Shown: positions 19,030 to 27,725 of the stretch, one piece after another
Numbering within the stretch: position 1 is the stretch's first letter
Layout: each line of letters starts with the position of its first letter
Source: Burkholderia mayonis
GTDB lineage: Bacteria > Pseudomonadota > Gammaproteobacteria > Burkholderiales > Burkholderiaceae
Length of the DNA stretch: 64,000 bases
Reading direction: 5' to 3'
Assembly: GCF_001523745.2 (NCBI RefSeq)
Contig: NZ_CP013386.1
Coordinates: forward strand, 1,984,001-2,048,000
Made by a program: the position numbers and the translations under genes
Notes under the pieces: generated by a model
Database searches by the model: none
Told to the model about the DNA's origin: nothing
The model's input: the letters and a program-made list of their open reading frames with translations, nothing else

Positions 19030-20337
19030 ATGAACAGCAATCCGCTCGCTGCCCGCTCCGCGTCGTCACGCCGTCCCCCCGCCTCCGGCGGGCCGGGCGG
19101 CCGCCGCCGCTGGGCGACGTTCGTCGGTGCTGGCGCGCTCGTCGCCGTCGGCTACATGGACCCCGGCAACTGGGCTACCGCGCTCGCGGGCGGCGCGGGC
19201 TACGGCTACACGCTCCTCGGCGTCGTGATCGCCGCGAGCCTGATGGCGATGCTGCTGCAATGGCTCGCCGCGCGGATCGGCGTCGTATCCGGGCGCGACC
19301 TCGCGCAGCTATGCCGTGAGCGCTTCGACCCGCGCGTCACCGTGCTGCTGTGGATCGCCGCCGAAATCGCGATCGTCGCGTGCGACGTCGCCGAAGTCGT
19401 CGGCGCGGCGGTCGCGCTGCAGATGCTGCTCGGCGTGTCGCTGACGACAGGCGTGCTGGCGTCGGCGGTCGGCACGCTCGCGATGCTCGCGCTCGAGCGG
19501 CGAGGTCGGCGCACGCTCGAGGCGGCGATCACGTCGCTCATCTTCTTCGTCGGCCTGTGCTTCGTGATCGAAGTCGCGCTCGCGCGGCCCGACTGGCATG
19601 CGGCGCTCGCGGGCGCCGCACCGTCGCCGCAACTGCTGCGCGACGCCGGCATGCTGTGGCTCGCGGCCGGCATCCTCGGCGCGACCGTGATGCCACACAA
19701 CCTCTACCTGCATTCGACGCTTGTCAAGCACCACGCGAACGCGCGCGACGAGCAGTCGATCCGGCACGCGCTCTTCGGCGTCAACCTCGATACGTTCGTA
19801 TCGCTCGGATTCGCATTCGTGATCAATGCGGCGCTCCTCATCGTCGCGGCAGCCGTGTTCCATGCAAGCGGCCATCACGACGTCACCGATCTCGCCGACG
19901 CGCACCGGCTCATCGCACCCCTCGTCGGCAACCGCTGGGCGGGCCTGCTGTTCGCTGCCGCGCTGCTCGCGTGCGGGCTGTCGGCAACCGTGACGGGCAC
20001 GCTTGCCGGACAGGCTGTGATGGAAGGCTTCCTGAAGCTGACGCTGCCGCGCTGGCAGCGCGCGCTCCTGACTCGCGCGCTCGCGATGGGGCCCGCGCTC
20101 GCGGCGGTCGGCCTGTTCGGGCAGCACGGATCGAACCGGTTGCTCGTCGCGAGCCAGGTCGTGCTGAGCCTGCAGTTGCCGCTCGCGATGGTTCCGCTCA
20201 TCGTATTCGCGTCGAGCCGCGAGTTGATGGGCGGCTGGCGGGCCCGCGGCGTGCCGCTCGCGGCCGCGTGGGCGTGCGCCGCCGTGATCCTGCTGCTGAA
20301 CGGGGCGCTCGTCTGGCAGCTCGCGACGGCGGAGTAG
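19030..20337 (+). CDS. mntH: NRAMP-family divalent metal (manganese) transporter
   Basis: A 435-residue polytopic inner-membrane protein that imports Mn(II), possibly Fe(II), with protons. The metal-binding DPGN motif in the first helix appears as 'GYMDPGNWATALAGGAGYGY' (about residues 38-57), and the helix-6 motif as 'ATVMPHNLYLHSTL'. About 11 segments are predicted. An Arg/Pro/Ser-rich cytoplasmic N-terminus of ~30 residues precedes the first helix; ATG at 19030 is used because no closer start precedes the helix. Monocistronic. Confidence 0.92.
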   Translation: MNSNPLAARSASSRRPPASGGPGGRRRWATFVGAGALVAVGYMDPGNWATALAGGAGYGYTLLGVVIAASLMAMLLQWLAARIGVVSGRDLAQLCRERFDPRVTVLLWIAAEIAIVACDVAEVVGAAVALQMLLGVSLTTGVLASAVGTLAMLALERRGRRTLEAAITSLIFFVGLCFVIEVALARPDWHAALAGAAPSPQLLRDAGMLWLAAGILGATVMPHNLYLHSTLVKHHANARDEQSIRHALFGVNLDTFVSLGFAFVINAALLIVAAAVFHASGHHDVTDLADAHRLIAPLVGNRWAGLLFAAALLACGLSATVTGTLAGQAVMEGFLKLTLPRWQRALLTRALAMGPALAAVGLFGQHGSNRLLVASQVVLSLQLPLAMVPLIVFASSRELMGGWRARGVPLAAAWACAAVILLLNGALVWQLATAE

Positions 20338-20994
20338 GCGAGCGGAACGTCGGTGACGCGCGGTTGTTCGATTTGCACTCCGTCGACGGTGATTCGGTTG
20401 AGACTTTGGTTGGAAGGTCGGCGCGATTACGGCTTCGCGTTTTGGCGGCGCGGCGCGTTTTGCGCGGGAATCGAGTGCTTCGATTCAAGCGCTCTCCAAC
20501 TCGGCGCTTCGACCGAGTCGAGGGTCGAGCGCATCGATTGTCAGTACGGAATGGGCAACTCCGGATGGAGGGCGCCGGATGGATCATTCACGATTGGCCG
20601 TTCCGGATTGACGGCTCCGGCTGAGCGTCTCGATTCGCTGCTTGCATCGAGCCGCACCGTCGCCCACCCGGCAACACCGGCTGCGCAGCAACCGGGACCA
20701 TCCCGGCTTCACCACTGTCGGCTGCCTGACGATCAAAGCCGGCCGGCGCGAATACCGATGCGAATCGCCACCGACTGCGAAAGCCGCGCGCCGCCCGCCA
20801 GCCGACGAGACATCGCCGCTCGACTCGCCGCTCCGCCATTCGGCAATACCGCCGCGCCCCCCTGCCCAGGCCTGCACCGCGCGACCCGACCGAGCCGGCA
20901 AAACCGCCCGCGACGGCTCCGCCGGGCGCACCGAGCACATGCTTTAACATAACGGCTTGCCGCACGCGCGGCGACCACCGAATTCAATGTTCCG
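20338..20994. other. 657-bp gap with no supported gene
   Basis: Between mntH and the DUF1289 gene no frame on either strand shows a recognisable protein, a ribosome site or a hydrophobic/structured pattern. Several short frames are open only because of high GC. The first 250 bp have noticeably lower GC than coding neighbours, as in true spacer. The final stretch before 20995 carries the promoter of the DUF1289 gene. Confidence 0.5.
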
Positions 20995-21198
20995 ATGACC
21001 TCGAATCTTCACGACAAACCCGACAGTCCTTGCATCGGCGTCTGCTCGACGCTCTTCGACGACGTCTGCAAAGGCTGCGGCCGCACGGCGCTCGAAGTCT
21101 CGAACTGGGTGTTCATGACGGACGCCGAGAAGCAGGCGATCTGGGAGCGCATCACGCGCGAAGGCACGGCGATGCGCTTTCAGTACGACAAGCTGTAA
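20995..21198 (+). CDS. DUF1289 family small Cys-rich protein
   Basis: A 67-residue protein with the DUF1289 pattern: 'SPCIGVCSTLFDDVCKGCGR' gives four cysteines (CxxxC and CxxC), followed by 'W..M...EK.AIWERI'. Four cysteines in this arrangement suggest metal binding, probably zinc or an Fe-S site; the family has no firmly known function. Complete, single gene, convergent with ompW. Confidence 0.88.
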   Translation: MTSNLHDKPDSPCIGVCSTLFDDVCKGCGRTALEVSNWVFMTDAEKQAIWERITREGTAMRFQYDKL

Positions 21199-21262
21199 GC
21201 GCGCGGCCTGCCGCACGAGCGGCGCACACGGATTCCATCAGCATCCCGAAACGAATCGGCAC

Positions 21263-21294
21263 AAAAAAAAGACGGCACGCATGAAGCCGTGCCG
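21263..21294 (-). terminator. Rho-independent terminator of ompW
   Basis: On the minus strand GGCACGG and CCGTGCC-type arms (about 21273-21293) form a stem that is followed by eight T (the A-run at 21263-21270). It lies about 35 bp after the ompW stop. Confidence 0.8.
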
Positions 21295-21326
21295 CCAACC
21301 CCAACACTTTTCGATTCTTTCGATAC

Positions 21327-21971
21327 TTAGAACTTCATCCCGACGCCGACGCCCACGACGAGCGGATCGATGTTCAGCCGGCCAAGCGGCTGGCCGCCGA
21401 GCGTCGCATCGGTGTGCATCCAGATTTTCTTCACGTCGACGTTGACGAACAGCTTCTTCGTCACTTGCACATCGACGCCGAACTGCAGCGCGGGACCGAA
21501 GCTGTGGTTGTTGATCCCGATCCCCTCGCCGCCCGCGTGCAGCCCGTTGTTATAGAACAGCGTGTAGTTGATGCCCGCGCCGACGTACGGCCGCACCTTG
21601 CCGGCGTGATTGAAGTGGTACTGCAGCAGCAGCGTCGGCGGCAGCACACCGACGCCGCCGAGATCGCCGAGCGACGACGTAATTTGATGCCGCGACGTGC
21701 CGAGAATCAGCTCGACGCCCAGGTAGTCGCGAATCATGTAGGTGAAGTCGAGTTCGGGGACGATCGCGTTGTTCACGCCCACGTTCAGCGCCGACAGCGT
21801 ATTGCTCGTGCGTTCGTCCGGCATGATGCTGATCCCGCGAACGCGCGCGATGATATCGCCTTGATTGATACCCTCCCCGGGCGAAGCCGCGTGCGACAGC
21901 GACGGAATCATCGCGAGGCCGGCTGCGCAGGCGATGGCGGTGGTGCAATTACGAATTGTTTGACGACGCAT
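21327..21971 (-). CDS. ompW: OmpW-family outer-membrane beta-barrel protein
   Basis: A 214-residue protein with a signal peptide ending near 'PSLSHA-ASPGEG' (about residue 28) and an eight-stranded barrel pattern. 'GDIIARVRGISIMPDE' at the mature start, 'LPPTLLLQYHF', 'VRPYVGAGINYTLFYN' and the terminal 'VVGVGVGMKF' with a final Phe are OmpW features. It is thought to pass small hydrophobic molecules across the outer membrane. A perfect FNR/ANR box is 56 bp upstream of the start, and a terminator follows. Complete. Confidence 0.93.
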   Translation of the reverse strand: MRRQTIRNCTTAIACAAGLAMIPSLSHAASPGEGINQGDIIARVRGISIMPDERTSNTLSALNVGVNNAIVPELDFTYMIRDYLGVELILGTSRHQITSSLGDLGGVGVLPPTLLLQYHFNHAGKVRPYVGAGINYTLFYNNGLHAGGEGIGINNHSFGPALQFGVDVQVTKKLFVNVDVKKIWMHTDATLGGQPLGRLNIDPLVVGVGVGMKF

Positions 21972-22026
21972 GTTAAAGACCCCCTAGGAACAGGCTTCAT
22001 TCTCAAGGGATGGTTCCCTACTTATA

Positions 22027-22040
22027 TTGATGAACATCAA
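22027..22040 (-). promoter_or_regulatory. Perfect FNR/ANR-type box upstream of ompW
   Basis: TTGATGAACATCAA matches the FNR consensus TTGAT-N4-ATCAA at all ten fixed bases. It is symmetric, lies 56 bp upstream of the ompW start, and falls between the nitronate monooxygenase stop and ompW. Activation of ompW under low oxygen by an FNR/ANR regulator is inferred; ompW is FNR-controlled in E. coli. Confidence 0.8.
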
Positions 22041-22043
22041 GTC

Positions 22044-23234
22044 TCACGCAAGCGAGAATGTAGGACGGTTTGTCACAGGCTCGGGCGCGGTGCCCGTCAG
22101 CAGCAGCTCGAGCAAATCACGCACGCTGCGGATCGCCTGCCCGAACGGCAGCGACTCGCGACCACGAAAGAACAGCCCGTTCGCTACGTCGCCGCGCAGC
22201 GCCGCAGCGAGGCGCGTGTCGATGCAGAAGTGGCCGAAGCGCTCGATGCCGTCGCGCAATCCGCATACGGTCAAGCATTCGAGCGCGGACGGACAGCGCT
22301 GCTTGAGCGCGCCGATCTTCGCGCGGATGCGCGCCTCGTGCCGCAGATAGCGCTCGAGCCACGGCGTCTTCACCGCGCGTGCAGGCAGCCCCGTGACGCT
22401 CACGAACTCGACGATGTCGTCCGGCTTCGCATTCGCGAGCACGTGCTTGAAGTTCGGATGGGCGTCGCCCTCTTCGGTGACCGCGAACGGCGTGCCCACC
22501 TGCACGCCGTTCGCGCCTTCGGCGAGTGCCGCACGCACCGCTTCGTGACTGTTGATGCCGCCCGCGACGATGAGCGGAATCCGCTCGCGCTCGAGCCCGA
22601 GCGACGCGAACGTCTGCACGGTCTCTTCGATGACGCGCGCAAATTCGAAACGCGGATCGCCCATGTCGTCGAGATTCGTCACGCCGAGATGGCCGCCCGC
22701 ATGCGCCGGATGCTCGATCACGATCGCATCGGGCAGGCGCCCCTTCTTCATCCACTTTCTCAGCACGAGCGCAATCCCGCGGCTGTCCGACAGGATCGGA
22801 ATCAGCGCGACATCGTGCCCCTGCGTCATGTCCGGCAGATCGAGCGGCAACCCCGCGCCCATCACGATCGCGTCCGCGCCGAATTCGCATGCGATGCGCA
22901 CATAGTCCGCGTGCGAGCGCACCGCCTTCATCACGTTGACGGCGACCATCCCGCGGCCCTCGCTCCATGTCTTCGCGCGCTGGATCTCGCGCGCGAGCGC
23001 TTCGAGATTCGCGGCCTCCATCGTTTCGCGATCGGGACGCCGCTTGCAGCGCTCGATCAGATCGGTGTGGTGATGGCGCAAGTCGATACTCGCGATCGTG
23101 CCGAGCGCGCCCTCGCGCGCGACGCTCCCGGCAAGCCGATGCGCGGAGATGCCGACGCCCATTCCGCCCTGCACGACGGGCAACAGCGAACGGCCGCGAA
23201 TCTTGAGCGGCGGGAAAGATGTGGGACCGGTCAT
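22044..23234 (-). CDS. Nitronate monooxygenase (2-nitropropane dioxygenase family)
   Basis: A 396-residue FMN-dependent TIM-barrel enzyme. 'VVQGGMGVGISAHRLAGSVA' near the N-terminus, 'GADAIVMGAGLPLDLP', 'EHPAHAGGHLGVTNLDD' (substrate-side His-Ala-Gly-Gly-His) and 'IPLIVAGGINSHEAVRAAL' with 'GANGVQVGTPFAVTEEGDA' form the FMN-binding sequence. The family oxidises alkyl nitronates; some members act on other substrates. ATG at 23234 has GAGAGG just upstream. The terminator of the next gene precedes it, so it is separately transcribed; there is no terminator before ompW. Confidence 0.88.
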   Translation of the reverse strand: MTGPTSFPPLKIRGRSLLPVVQGGMGVGISAHRLAGSVAREGALGTIASIDLRHHHTDLIERCKRRPDRETMEAANLEALAREIQRAKTWSEGRGMVAVNVMKAVRSHADYVRIACEFGADAIVMGAGLPLDLPDMTQGHDVALIPILSDSRGIALVLRKWMKKGRLPDAIVIEHPAHAGGHLGVTNLDDMGDPRFEFARVIEETVQTFASLGLERERIPLIVAGGINSHEAVRAALAEGANGVQVGTPFAVTEEGDAHPNFKHVLANAKPDDIVEFVSVTGLPARAVKTPWLERYLRHEARIRAKIGALKQRCPSALECLTVCGLRDGIERFGHFCIDTRLAAALRGDVANGLFFRGRESLPFGQAIRSVRDLLELLLTGTAPEPVTNRPTFSLA

Positions 23235-23305
23235 CGCAACCTCTCGATACGGCAGAAAGAATTCGATGATCGGCGATTGCCAGCGAAGCGTCTTGACCGT
23301 CGTCA

Positions 23306-23341
23306 AGAAAAACGGCACGCGTCCGCGTGGACGCATGCCGT
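23306..23341 (-). terminator. Rho-independent terminator of the aldehyde dehydrogenase gene
   Basis: Minus-strand arms GGCATGCGTCC and GGACGCGTGCC (about 23314-23338; one G-T pair) form a long stem followed by five T. It lies about 50 bp after the aldehyde dehydrogenase stop and upstream of the nitronate monooxygenase start. Confidence 0.85.
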
Positions 23342-23388
23342 GTCGTCACAAAAAGATGCGCGCTTGATACGCGCTTATGCATTCTTCT

Positions 23389-24825
23389 TTAGGCGTTCTT
23401 CGTCGGACGCAACTGCATCGATTTGTATTCCAGATATTCCTCGAGCCCGTACACGCCGTTCTCGCGGCCGATCCCCGACTGTTTGAAACCGCCGAACGGC
23501 GCAGCCATGTTCCAGGCACCGCCATTGATGTCGACCTGGCCCGTGCGAATGCGCCGCGCGACGCGCAGCGCGTGCTCGTCGCTGCCCGACCACACCGCGC
23601 CGCCGAGACCATACGGCGAATCGTTCGCGATCCGCACCGCATCGTCATCGTCGCGATACGTGATGATCGACAGCACCGGGCCGAAGATTTCCTCCTGCGC
23701 GATCGTCGCATCGGGCTTCACGCGGCCGAACACGGTCGGCTTCACGAAGAAGCCGCGCGTGACGCCCTCCGGCATGCCGAGGCCGCCCGTGACGAGCTCC
23801 ATGCCTTCGTCGATGCCGCGCTGGATGTAGCCCTGCACGCGCGCTTGCTGAACCGCTGACGCGAGTGCGCCGAGCCGCGTCGCGTCATCGCGCGGGTCGC
23901 CCGCGACATACGCTTCGGCCGCCGCCTTCGCGAGCTCGCGTGCTTCGTCGTAGCGCGATTCCGGCACGAGCATCCGTGTGTGCGCGGAGCACGTCTGGCC
24001 CGCGTTCAGATAGCACGCGGATACCGTCCCCTTCACCGCGGCCGCGAAATCCGCATCGTCGAGAATCACCGACGCCGACTTGCCGCCCAGTTCGAGCGCG
24101 ACGCGCTTCACGCCGGCCGCGGCCAGCTCGGCGACGCGCTTGCCCGCGCGCGTCGAGCCGGTAAACGACACCATGTCGATATCGGGATCGCTCACGAGCG
24201 CTTCGCCGACGACGGGCCCGTAGCCGCATACGAGGTTGAACACGCCGGCGGGCAGCCCGGCATCGTGAATCGCTTCGGTGAGAATGAACGCATTGAGCGG
24301 CGCGACTTCGGACGGCTTCAGCACGACCGTGCAGCCCGCCGCGAGCGCGGCCGCGACCTTCAGCGTGATCTGGTTGAGCGGATAGTTCCACGGCGTGATC
24401 GCCGCGACGACGCCGACCGGCTCGCGCACGACGAGCGAATTGCCGACCCGCTCTTCGAACGCGAACGTCTCGGCGAGCCTCGCATACGCGCCCCAGTTAT
24501 AGACCGGTCCGCCGACCTGGATCGCGCGCGACAGCTTGATCGGCATGCCGACTTCGCCCGTGATCGACTGCGCGAGTTCCTCGCTGCGCGCCTTCAGGTT
24601 TTCGGTGATCTTGTACAGATAGCGGGCGCGCTCGGCGGGCGGCGTCGCGGCCCAGCCGTCGAATGCGGCGCGCGCGGCGGCGACGGCCGCCTTCGCGTCA
24701 TCGGCGGAGCCCTCGGGAATACGACCGATCACGGCCTCCGTGCCGGAGTCGATCACGTCGATCGCGCCCTTGCCCGCGCTCGGGCGCCACGCGCCGCCGA
24801 TGTAGAACTGTTCGTAGGTTTTCAT
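23389..24825 (-). CDS. NAD(P)-dependent aldehyde dehydrogenase
   Basis: A 478-residue soluble dehydrogenase of the ALDH superfamily. '[20 protein letters not shown]' is the cofactor-binding start, '[18 protein letters not shown]' the Rossmann loop, '[19 protein letters not shown]' contains the general-base Glu, and '[16 protein letters not shown]' the catalytic Cys. C-terminal '[20 protein letters not shown]' and '[19 protein letters not shown]' are as usual. Start at the ATG giving [11 protein letters not shown]. The aldehyde substrate cannot be told. The neighbours are unrelated. Confidence 0.92.
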   Translation of the reverse strand: MKTYEQFYIGGAWRPSAGKGAIDVIDSGTEAVIGRIPEGSADDAKAAVAAARAAFDGWAATPPAERARYLYKITENLKARSEELAQSITGEVGMPIKLSRAIQVGGPVYNWGAYARLAETFAFEERVGNSLVVREPVGVVAAITPWNYPLNQITLKVAAALAAGCTVVLKPSEVAPLNAFILTEAIHDAGLPAGVFNLVCGYGPVVGEALVSDPDIDMVSFTGSTRAGKRVAELAAAGVKRVALELGGKSASVILDDADFAAAVKGTVSACYLNAGQTCSAHTRMLVPESRYDEARELAKAAAEAYVAGDPRDDATRLGALASAVQQARVQGYIQRGIDEGMELVTGGLGMPEGVTRGFFVKPTVFGRVKPDATIAQEEIFGPVLSIITYRDDDDAVRIANDSPYGLGGAVWSGSDEHALRVARRIRTGQVDINGGAWNMAAPFGGFKQSGIGRENGVYGLEEYLEYKSMQLRPTKNA

Positions 24826-25054
24826 TGCAGCCCTCTCGTCTCCCGGTCGAAATATGATCATTCTACCCAGTCGAACGCATCGGCCAACCCGGCATCCCTA
24901 TTGCTTGGGATGAGAAGCGGACGTTATCCCCCATCGTTGCGGAGAACGTCGGGCGCACCGGGCGAACTACACTCGGAGAATCGCATTTCACCTAGGGACG
25001 CTCTCGCCCCGCAATAGCGTTCAGACCCATTTCGTCGAGCCGCTCGAAGCGCGC

Positions 25055-25500
25055 GACCGACTTTGACCGCGAAGTCGTCAATGATCAGCAGCGGCACGCG
25101 CACGAACTGCTGGAACTTGCGCCCATACAGTCCCATGGCGCGCGCTGCACGTAGCTTCTTGAGCAGATCGGTCTGCGCGACGAACAGCACGTCACGGCCC
25201 TGGCGTGCGGCGCAGTGGCCCAGCGCCTGCGCGAGGTGACTCTTGCCGACACCGGTTTGGCCAACCATCAGGATGGAGACCTTCTCGTCGATGTAGCGGC
25301 CGGTGGCTAGATCGTGGAGATGGGCGCGGTTCAGTTTGGGCAAGCGGTCGAAGTCGAAGGACTCGAGCGTCTTGCCCAGCGCGAAGCCGGCGCGGGCGAG
25401 CCGCACGCCGAGCTTCTTCTGGTCGCGTCGTGCCACTTCGTCGTGCAGCAGCATGGCGAGGAACTCGGTATAGGCAAGCTGCCCATCGATTTCTTGACGA
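25055..25500 (-). pseudogene. Truncated IS21-family IstB-like ATPase
   Basis: The minus-strand frame reads 'DGQLAYTEFLAMLLHDEVAR', then the IstB AAA+ core 'SILMVGQTGVGKSHLAQALG' (Walker A) and 'FVRVPLLIIDDFAVK' (Walker B). Upstream the frame hits a stop near 25503, so the N-terminus is gone; after DDFAVK the sequence departs from the family and runs into unrelated residues. The partner IstA transposase is absent. This is a dead fragment of an IS21-type element, part of the scar between the aldehyde dehydrogenase and the ABC-F gene. Confidence 0.82.
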
Positions 25501-25550
25501 TTAGCCCTGTGCGATCGATGCGTAGCCGCTGCCGGTGTAGCTGACGAGCC

Positions 25551-25715
25551 GTGTTATTAGCTCACAGCGCGTTGCTCGACGAGATTGCTAAGGCCCGCGC
25601 AGACGCTACCCGCCGTTGGAGCGCAGCCGAGATAGAGGCGCAGGAACGGGGTCAACTTGAGAACGACGAGGAAGCCGCGAAGCCAGAGAGCCGCCACGAC
25701 GGCAAAGAGGACTAA
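25551..25715 (+). CDS. Small orphan reading frame, possible 3' end of a mobile-element gene
   Basis: A GTG-started frame of 54 codons, highly charged and helical in character ('LLDEIAKARADATRRWSAA', 'ERGQLENDEEAAKPESRHDG'). Codon choice (TTA TTA, ATA, AAG, GAG) is less GC-biased than the surrounding chromosome, as expected for imported DNA. A hairpin terminator follows 45 bp on. I do not recognise it; it may be the surviving end of a larger plasmid or phage gene. Confidence 0.35.
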   Translation: MLLAHSALLDEIAKARADATRRWSAAEIEAQERGQLENDEEAAKPESRHDGKED

Positions 25716-25751
25716 AAGAACAACTAGGCGGTTCTGGGCGGCCGATGCTCT

Positions 25752-25826
25752 GGGTACAACAAAAAGCCCGCCGAGTACAACTTGCGGGCCTCTTGGGTAC
25801 AATTCGGTACATCACACTGGGTACAA
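25752..25826. repeat. Cluster of GGGTACAA words beside a hairpin, possible island junction
   Basis: GGGTACAA occurs at 25752-25759, 25795-25802 and 25819-25826, with a related GAGTACAA at 25773-25780 and GGTACA at 25806-25811. The cluster ends 11 bp before the stop of the ABC-F gene. Repeated short words at the edge of mobile debris could be arm or core sites of a site-specific recombination event; no integrase gene is present to prove it. Confidence 0.4.
25761..25794. terminator. Hairpin terminator between the IS scar and the ABC-F gene
   Basis: GCCCGC (25766-25771) pairs with GCGGGC (25784-25789) across a 12-nt loop. An A-run precedes it (25760-25765), giving a T-run on the minus strand, so it most likely ends the minus-strand ABC-F transcript. 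Confidence 0.65.
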
Positions 25827-25836
25827 ACCGCCGCTG

Positions 25837-27429
25837 TTATTGCAGTCCCTTGCTCGCGAGGAAATCCTCGTAATTCCCGCCGAAGTCGACGAGCGAGCCG
25901 TCCGTCGTCACTTCGATGATCCGGTTCGCGAGGCCGCTCACGAATTCGCGGTCGTGCGACACGAAGATCAGCGTGCCTTCGAACTTCTCGAGCGCAATCT
26001 GCAGCGACTCGATCGATTCCATGTCCATGTGGTTGGTCGGCTCGTCCATCAAGAGCACGTTGTGGCGGCCGAGCATCAGCTTGCCCCAGATCATGCGGCC
26101 CTTCTCGCCGCCCGACAGCACCTTCACCGATTTCTTGATGTCGTCCGCCGAGAACAGCAGGCGGCCGAGCGTGCCGCGCACCATCGTCTCGTCGTCGCCG
26201 TCCTTGCGGTACTGGTCGATCCAGTCCATCAGCGTGACGTCGTTCGGGAACTCCTCGTAGGTGTCCTGCGGCATGTAGCCGACGTTCGCGTTCTCGGCCC
26301 ACTTCACCGTGCCGTGATCGAGCGCGAGATTGCCGACGAGCGCGCGCAGCAGCGTCGTCTTGCCCGCGCCGTTCTCGCCGATGATCGCGATGCGCTCGCC
26401 CGGCTGCACCGACAGGTTGAAGTTCTGGAAGATCGTCCGTTCGTATTGCTTCGTGATCGAATCCGCAACGACCGCGATATTGTGCAGCTTCTTCTCGAAC
26501 TCAAAGCGGATGAACGGGTTCTGCCGCGACGACGGCTTGAATTCCTCGATCTTGATCTTGTCGATCTGCTTCGCACGACTCGTCGCCTGGCGGGCCTTCG
26601 ACTTGTTCGCCGAGAAGCGACGCACGAAGTCCTGCAGCTCGGCGACGCGCTCCTTCGCGCGCGCGTTTGCGGCCGCCTGACGCTCGCGCGCCTGCGCGGA
26701 CGCGAGCATGTAGTCGTCGTAGTTGCCCGGCCAGACCTTCAGCGTGCCATAGTCCATGTCGGCCATGTGCGTGCACACCGAGTTCAGGAAGTGACGATCA
26801 TGCGAGATGATGATCATCGTCGAGTTGTAGTTGTTGAGCGTATCTTCGAGCCAGCGGATCGAATTGATGTCGAGATTGTTGGTCGGCTCGTCGAGCAGCA
26901 GCACGTCCGGATTCGAGAACAGCGCCTGCGCGAGCAGCACGCGCAGCTTCCAGCCCGGCGCGACGTCGCGCATCGGACCGCTGTGGAATTTCTCTTCGAT
27001 GCCGATGCCGAGCAGGAGCGCACCCGCGCGCGCTTCGGCGTCGTAGCCGCCGTACTCGGCGAACTTCGCCTCGAGCTCGGCGGCGTGCATGTAGTCATCG
27101 TCGGTCGCTTCGGGGTTCGCGTAGATCGCGTCGCGCTCGGACATCGCGGCCCACATCTCGGTGTGGCCCATCATCACGACGTCGAGCACGCGCACGTCTT
27201 CATACGCGAACTGGTCCTGGCGCAGCTTGCCGAGACGGACGTTCGGCTCGAGCGCGACGTTGCCTCCGGACGATTCGAGATCGCCGCCCAGGATCTTCAT
27301 GAAGGTCGACTTGCCGCAGCCGTTCGCCCCGATGAGGCCGTAGCGGTTGCCCTCCCCGAACTTGACCGAGATGTTCTCGAACAAGGGCTTGGGCCCGAAT
27401 TGCATCGTGATGTTGGCGGTAGAAAGCAC
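25837..27429 (-). CDS. ybiT: ABC-F family ATPase, YbiT type
   Basis: A 530-residue soluble tandem ABC ATPase with no membrane domain, the same length as E. coli YbiT. First ATPase: Walker A '[18 protein letters not shown]', signature region '[15 protein letters not shown]', Walker B '[13 protein letters not shown]'. The charged linker ('[20 protein letters not shown]') spans about 255-300. Second ATPase: '[19 protein letters not shown]', '[16 protein letters not shown]', '[16 protein letters not shown]'. ABC-F proteins act at the ribosomal E site during translation. GTG start at 27429 puts [10 protein letters not shown] at the usual N-terminus. The nearest upstream gene is asmA, with a 296-bp gap. 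Confidence 0.92.
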   Translation of the reverse strand: MLSTANITMQFGPKPLFENISVKFGEGNRYGLIGANGCGKSTFMKILGGDLESSGGNVALEPNVRLGKLRQDQFAYEDVRVLDVVMMGHTEMWAAMSERDAIYANPEATDDDYMHAAELEAKFAEYGGYDAEARAGALLLGIGIEEKFHSGPMRDVAPGWKLRVLLAQALFSNPDVLLLDEPTNNLDINSIRWLEDTLNNYNSTMIIISHDRHFLNSVCTHMADMDYGTLKVWPGNYDDYMLASAQARERQAAANARAKERVAELQDFVRRFSANKSKARQATSRAKQIDKIKIEEFKPSSRQNPFIRFEFEKKLHNIAVVADSITKQYERTIFQNFNLSVQPGERIAIIGENGAGKTTLLRALVGNLALDHGTVKWAENANVGYMPQDTYEEFPNDVTLMDWIDQYRKDGDDETMVRGTLGRLLFSADDIKKSVKVLSGGEKGRMIWGKLMLGRHNVLLMDEPTNHMDMESIESLQIALEKFEGTLIFVSHDREFVSGLANRIIEVTTDGSLVDFGGNYEDFLASKGLQ

Positions 27430-27725
27430 AGCGTGGCCTCGTGAAAGAGGAGAGATCGACGGGAAACCTGACATTTTAGCAGGAGTCGGTGACGTGCTGC
27501 TCGCGGGCGCGCTCGACGGGCATGCAATGCGCGGGCAAACGGCCGTGAGAGGCCGCGTTGCAATAATCGGGGATCGATCGGCTTGCGCCGCGGCGACACG
27601 GGAACGGACACGTTTGGCGTAGTGCTGCGGCCGCGCCGCACGGCGGCGGCGCACCCACCCCTCACTGGAATCGAGCGCGCCGCGCGACGATCGCGGCGAG
27701 GCGCCTTGCCGGCGTCCTCAGTCGG

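Noticed and set aside
25657..27444. Large plus-strand frame over the IS scar and the ABC-F gene
   Set aside because: It is antisense to the well-conserved ABC-F ATPase and shows only Arg/Asp-rich shadow composition.
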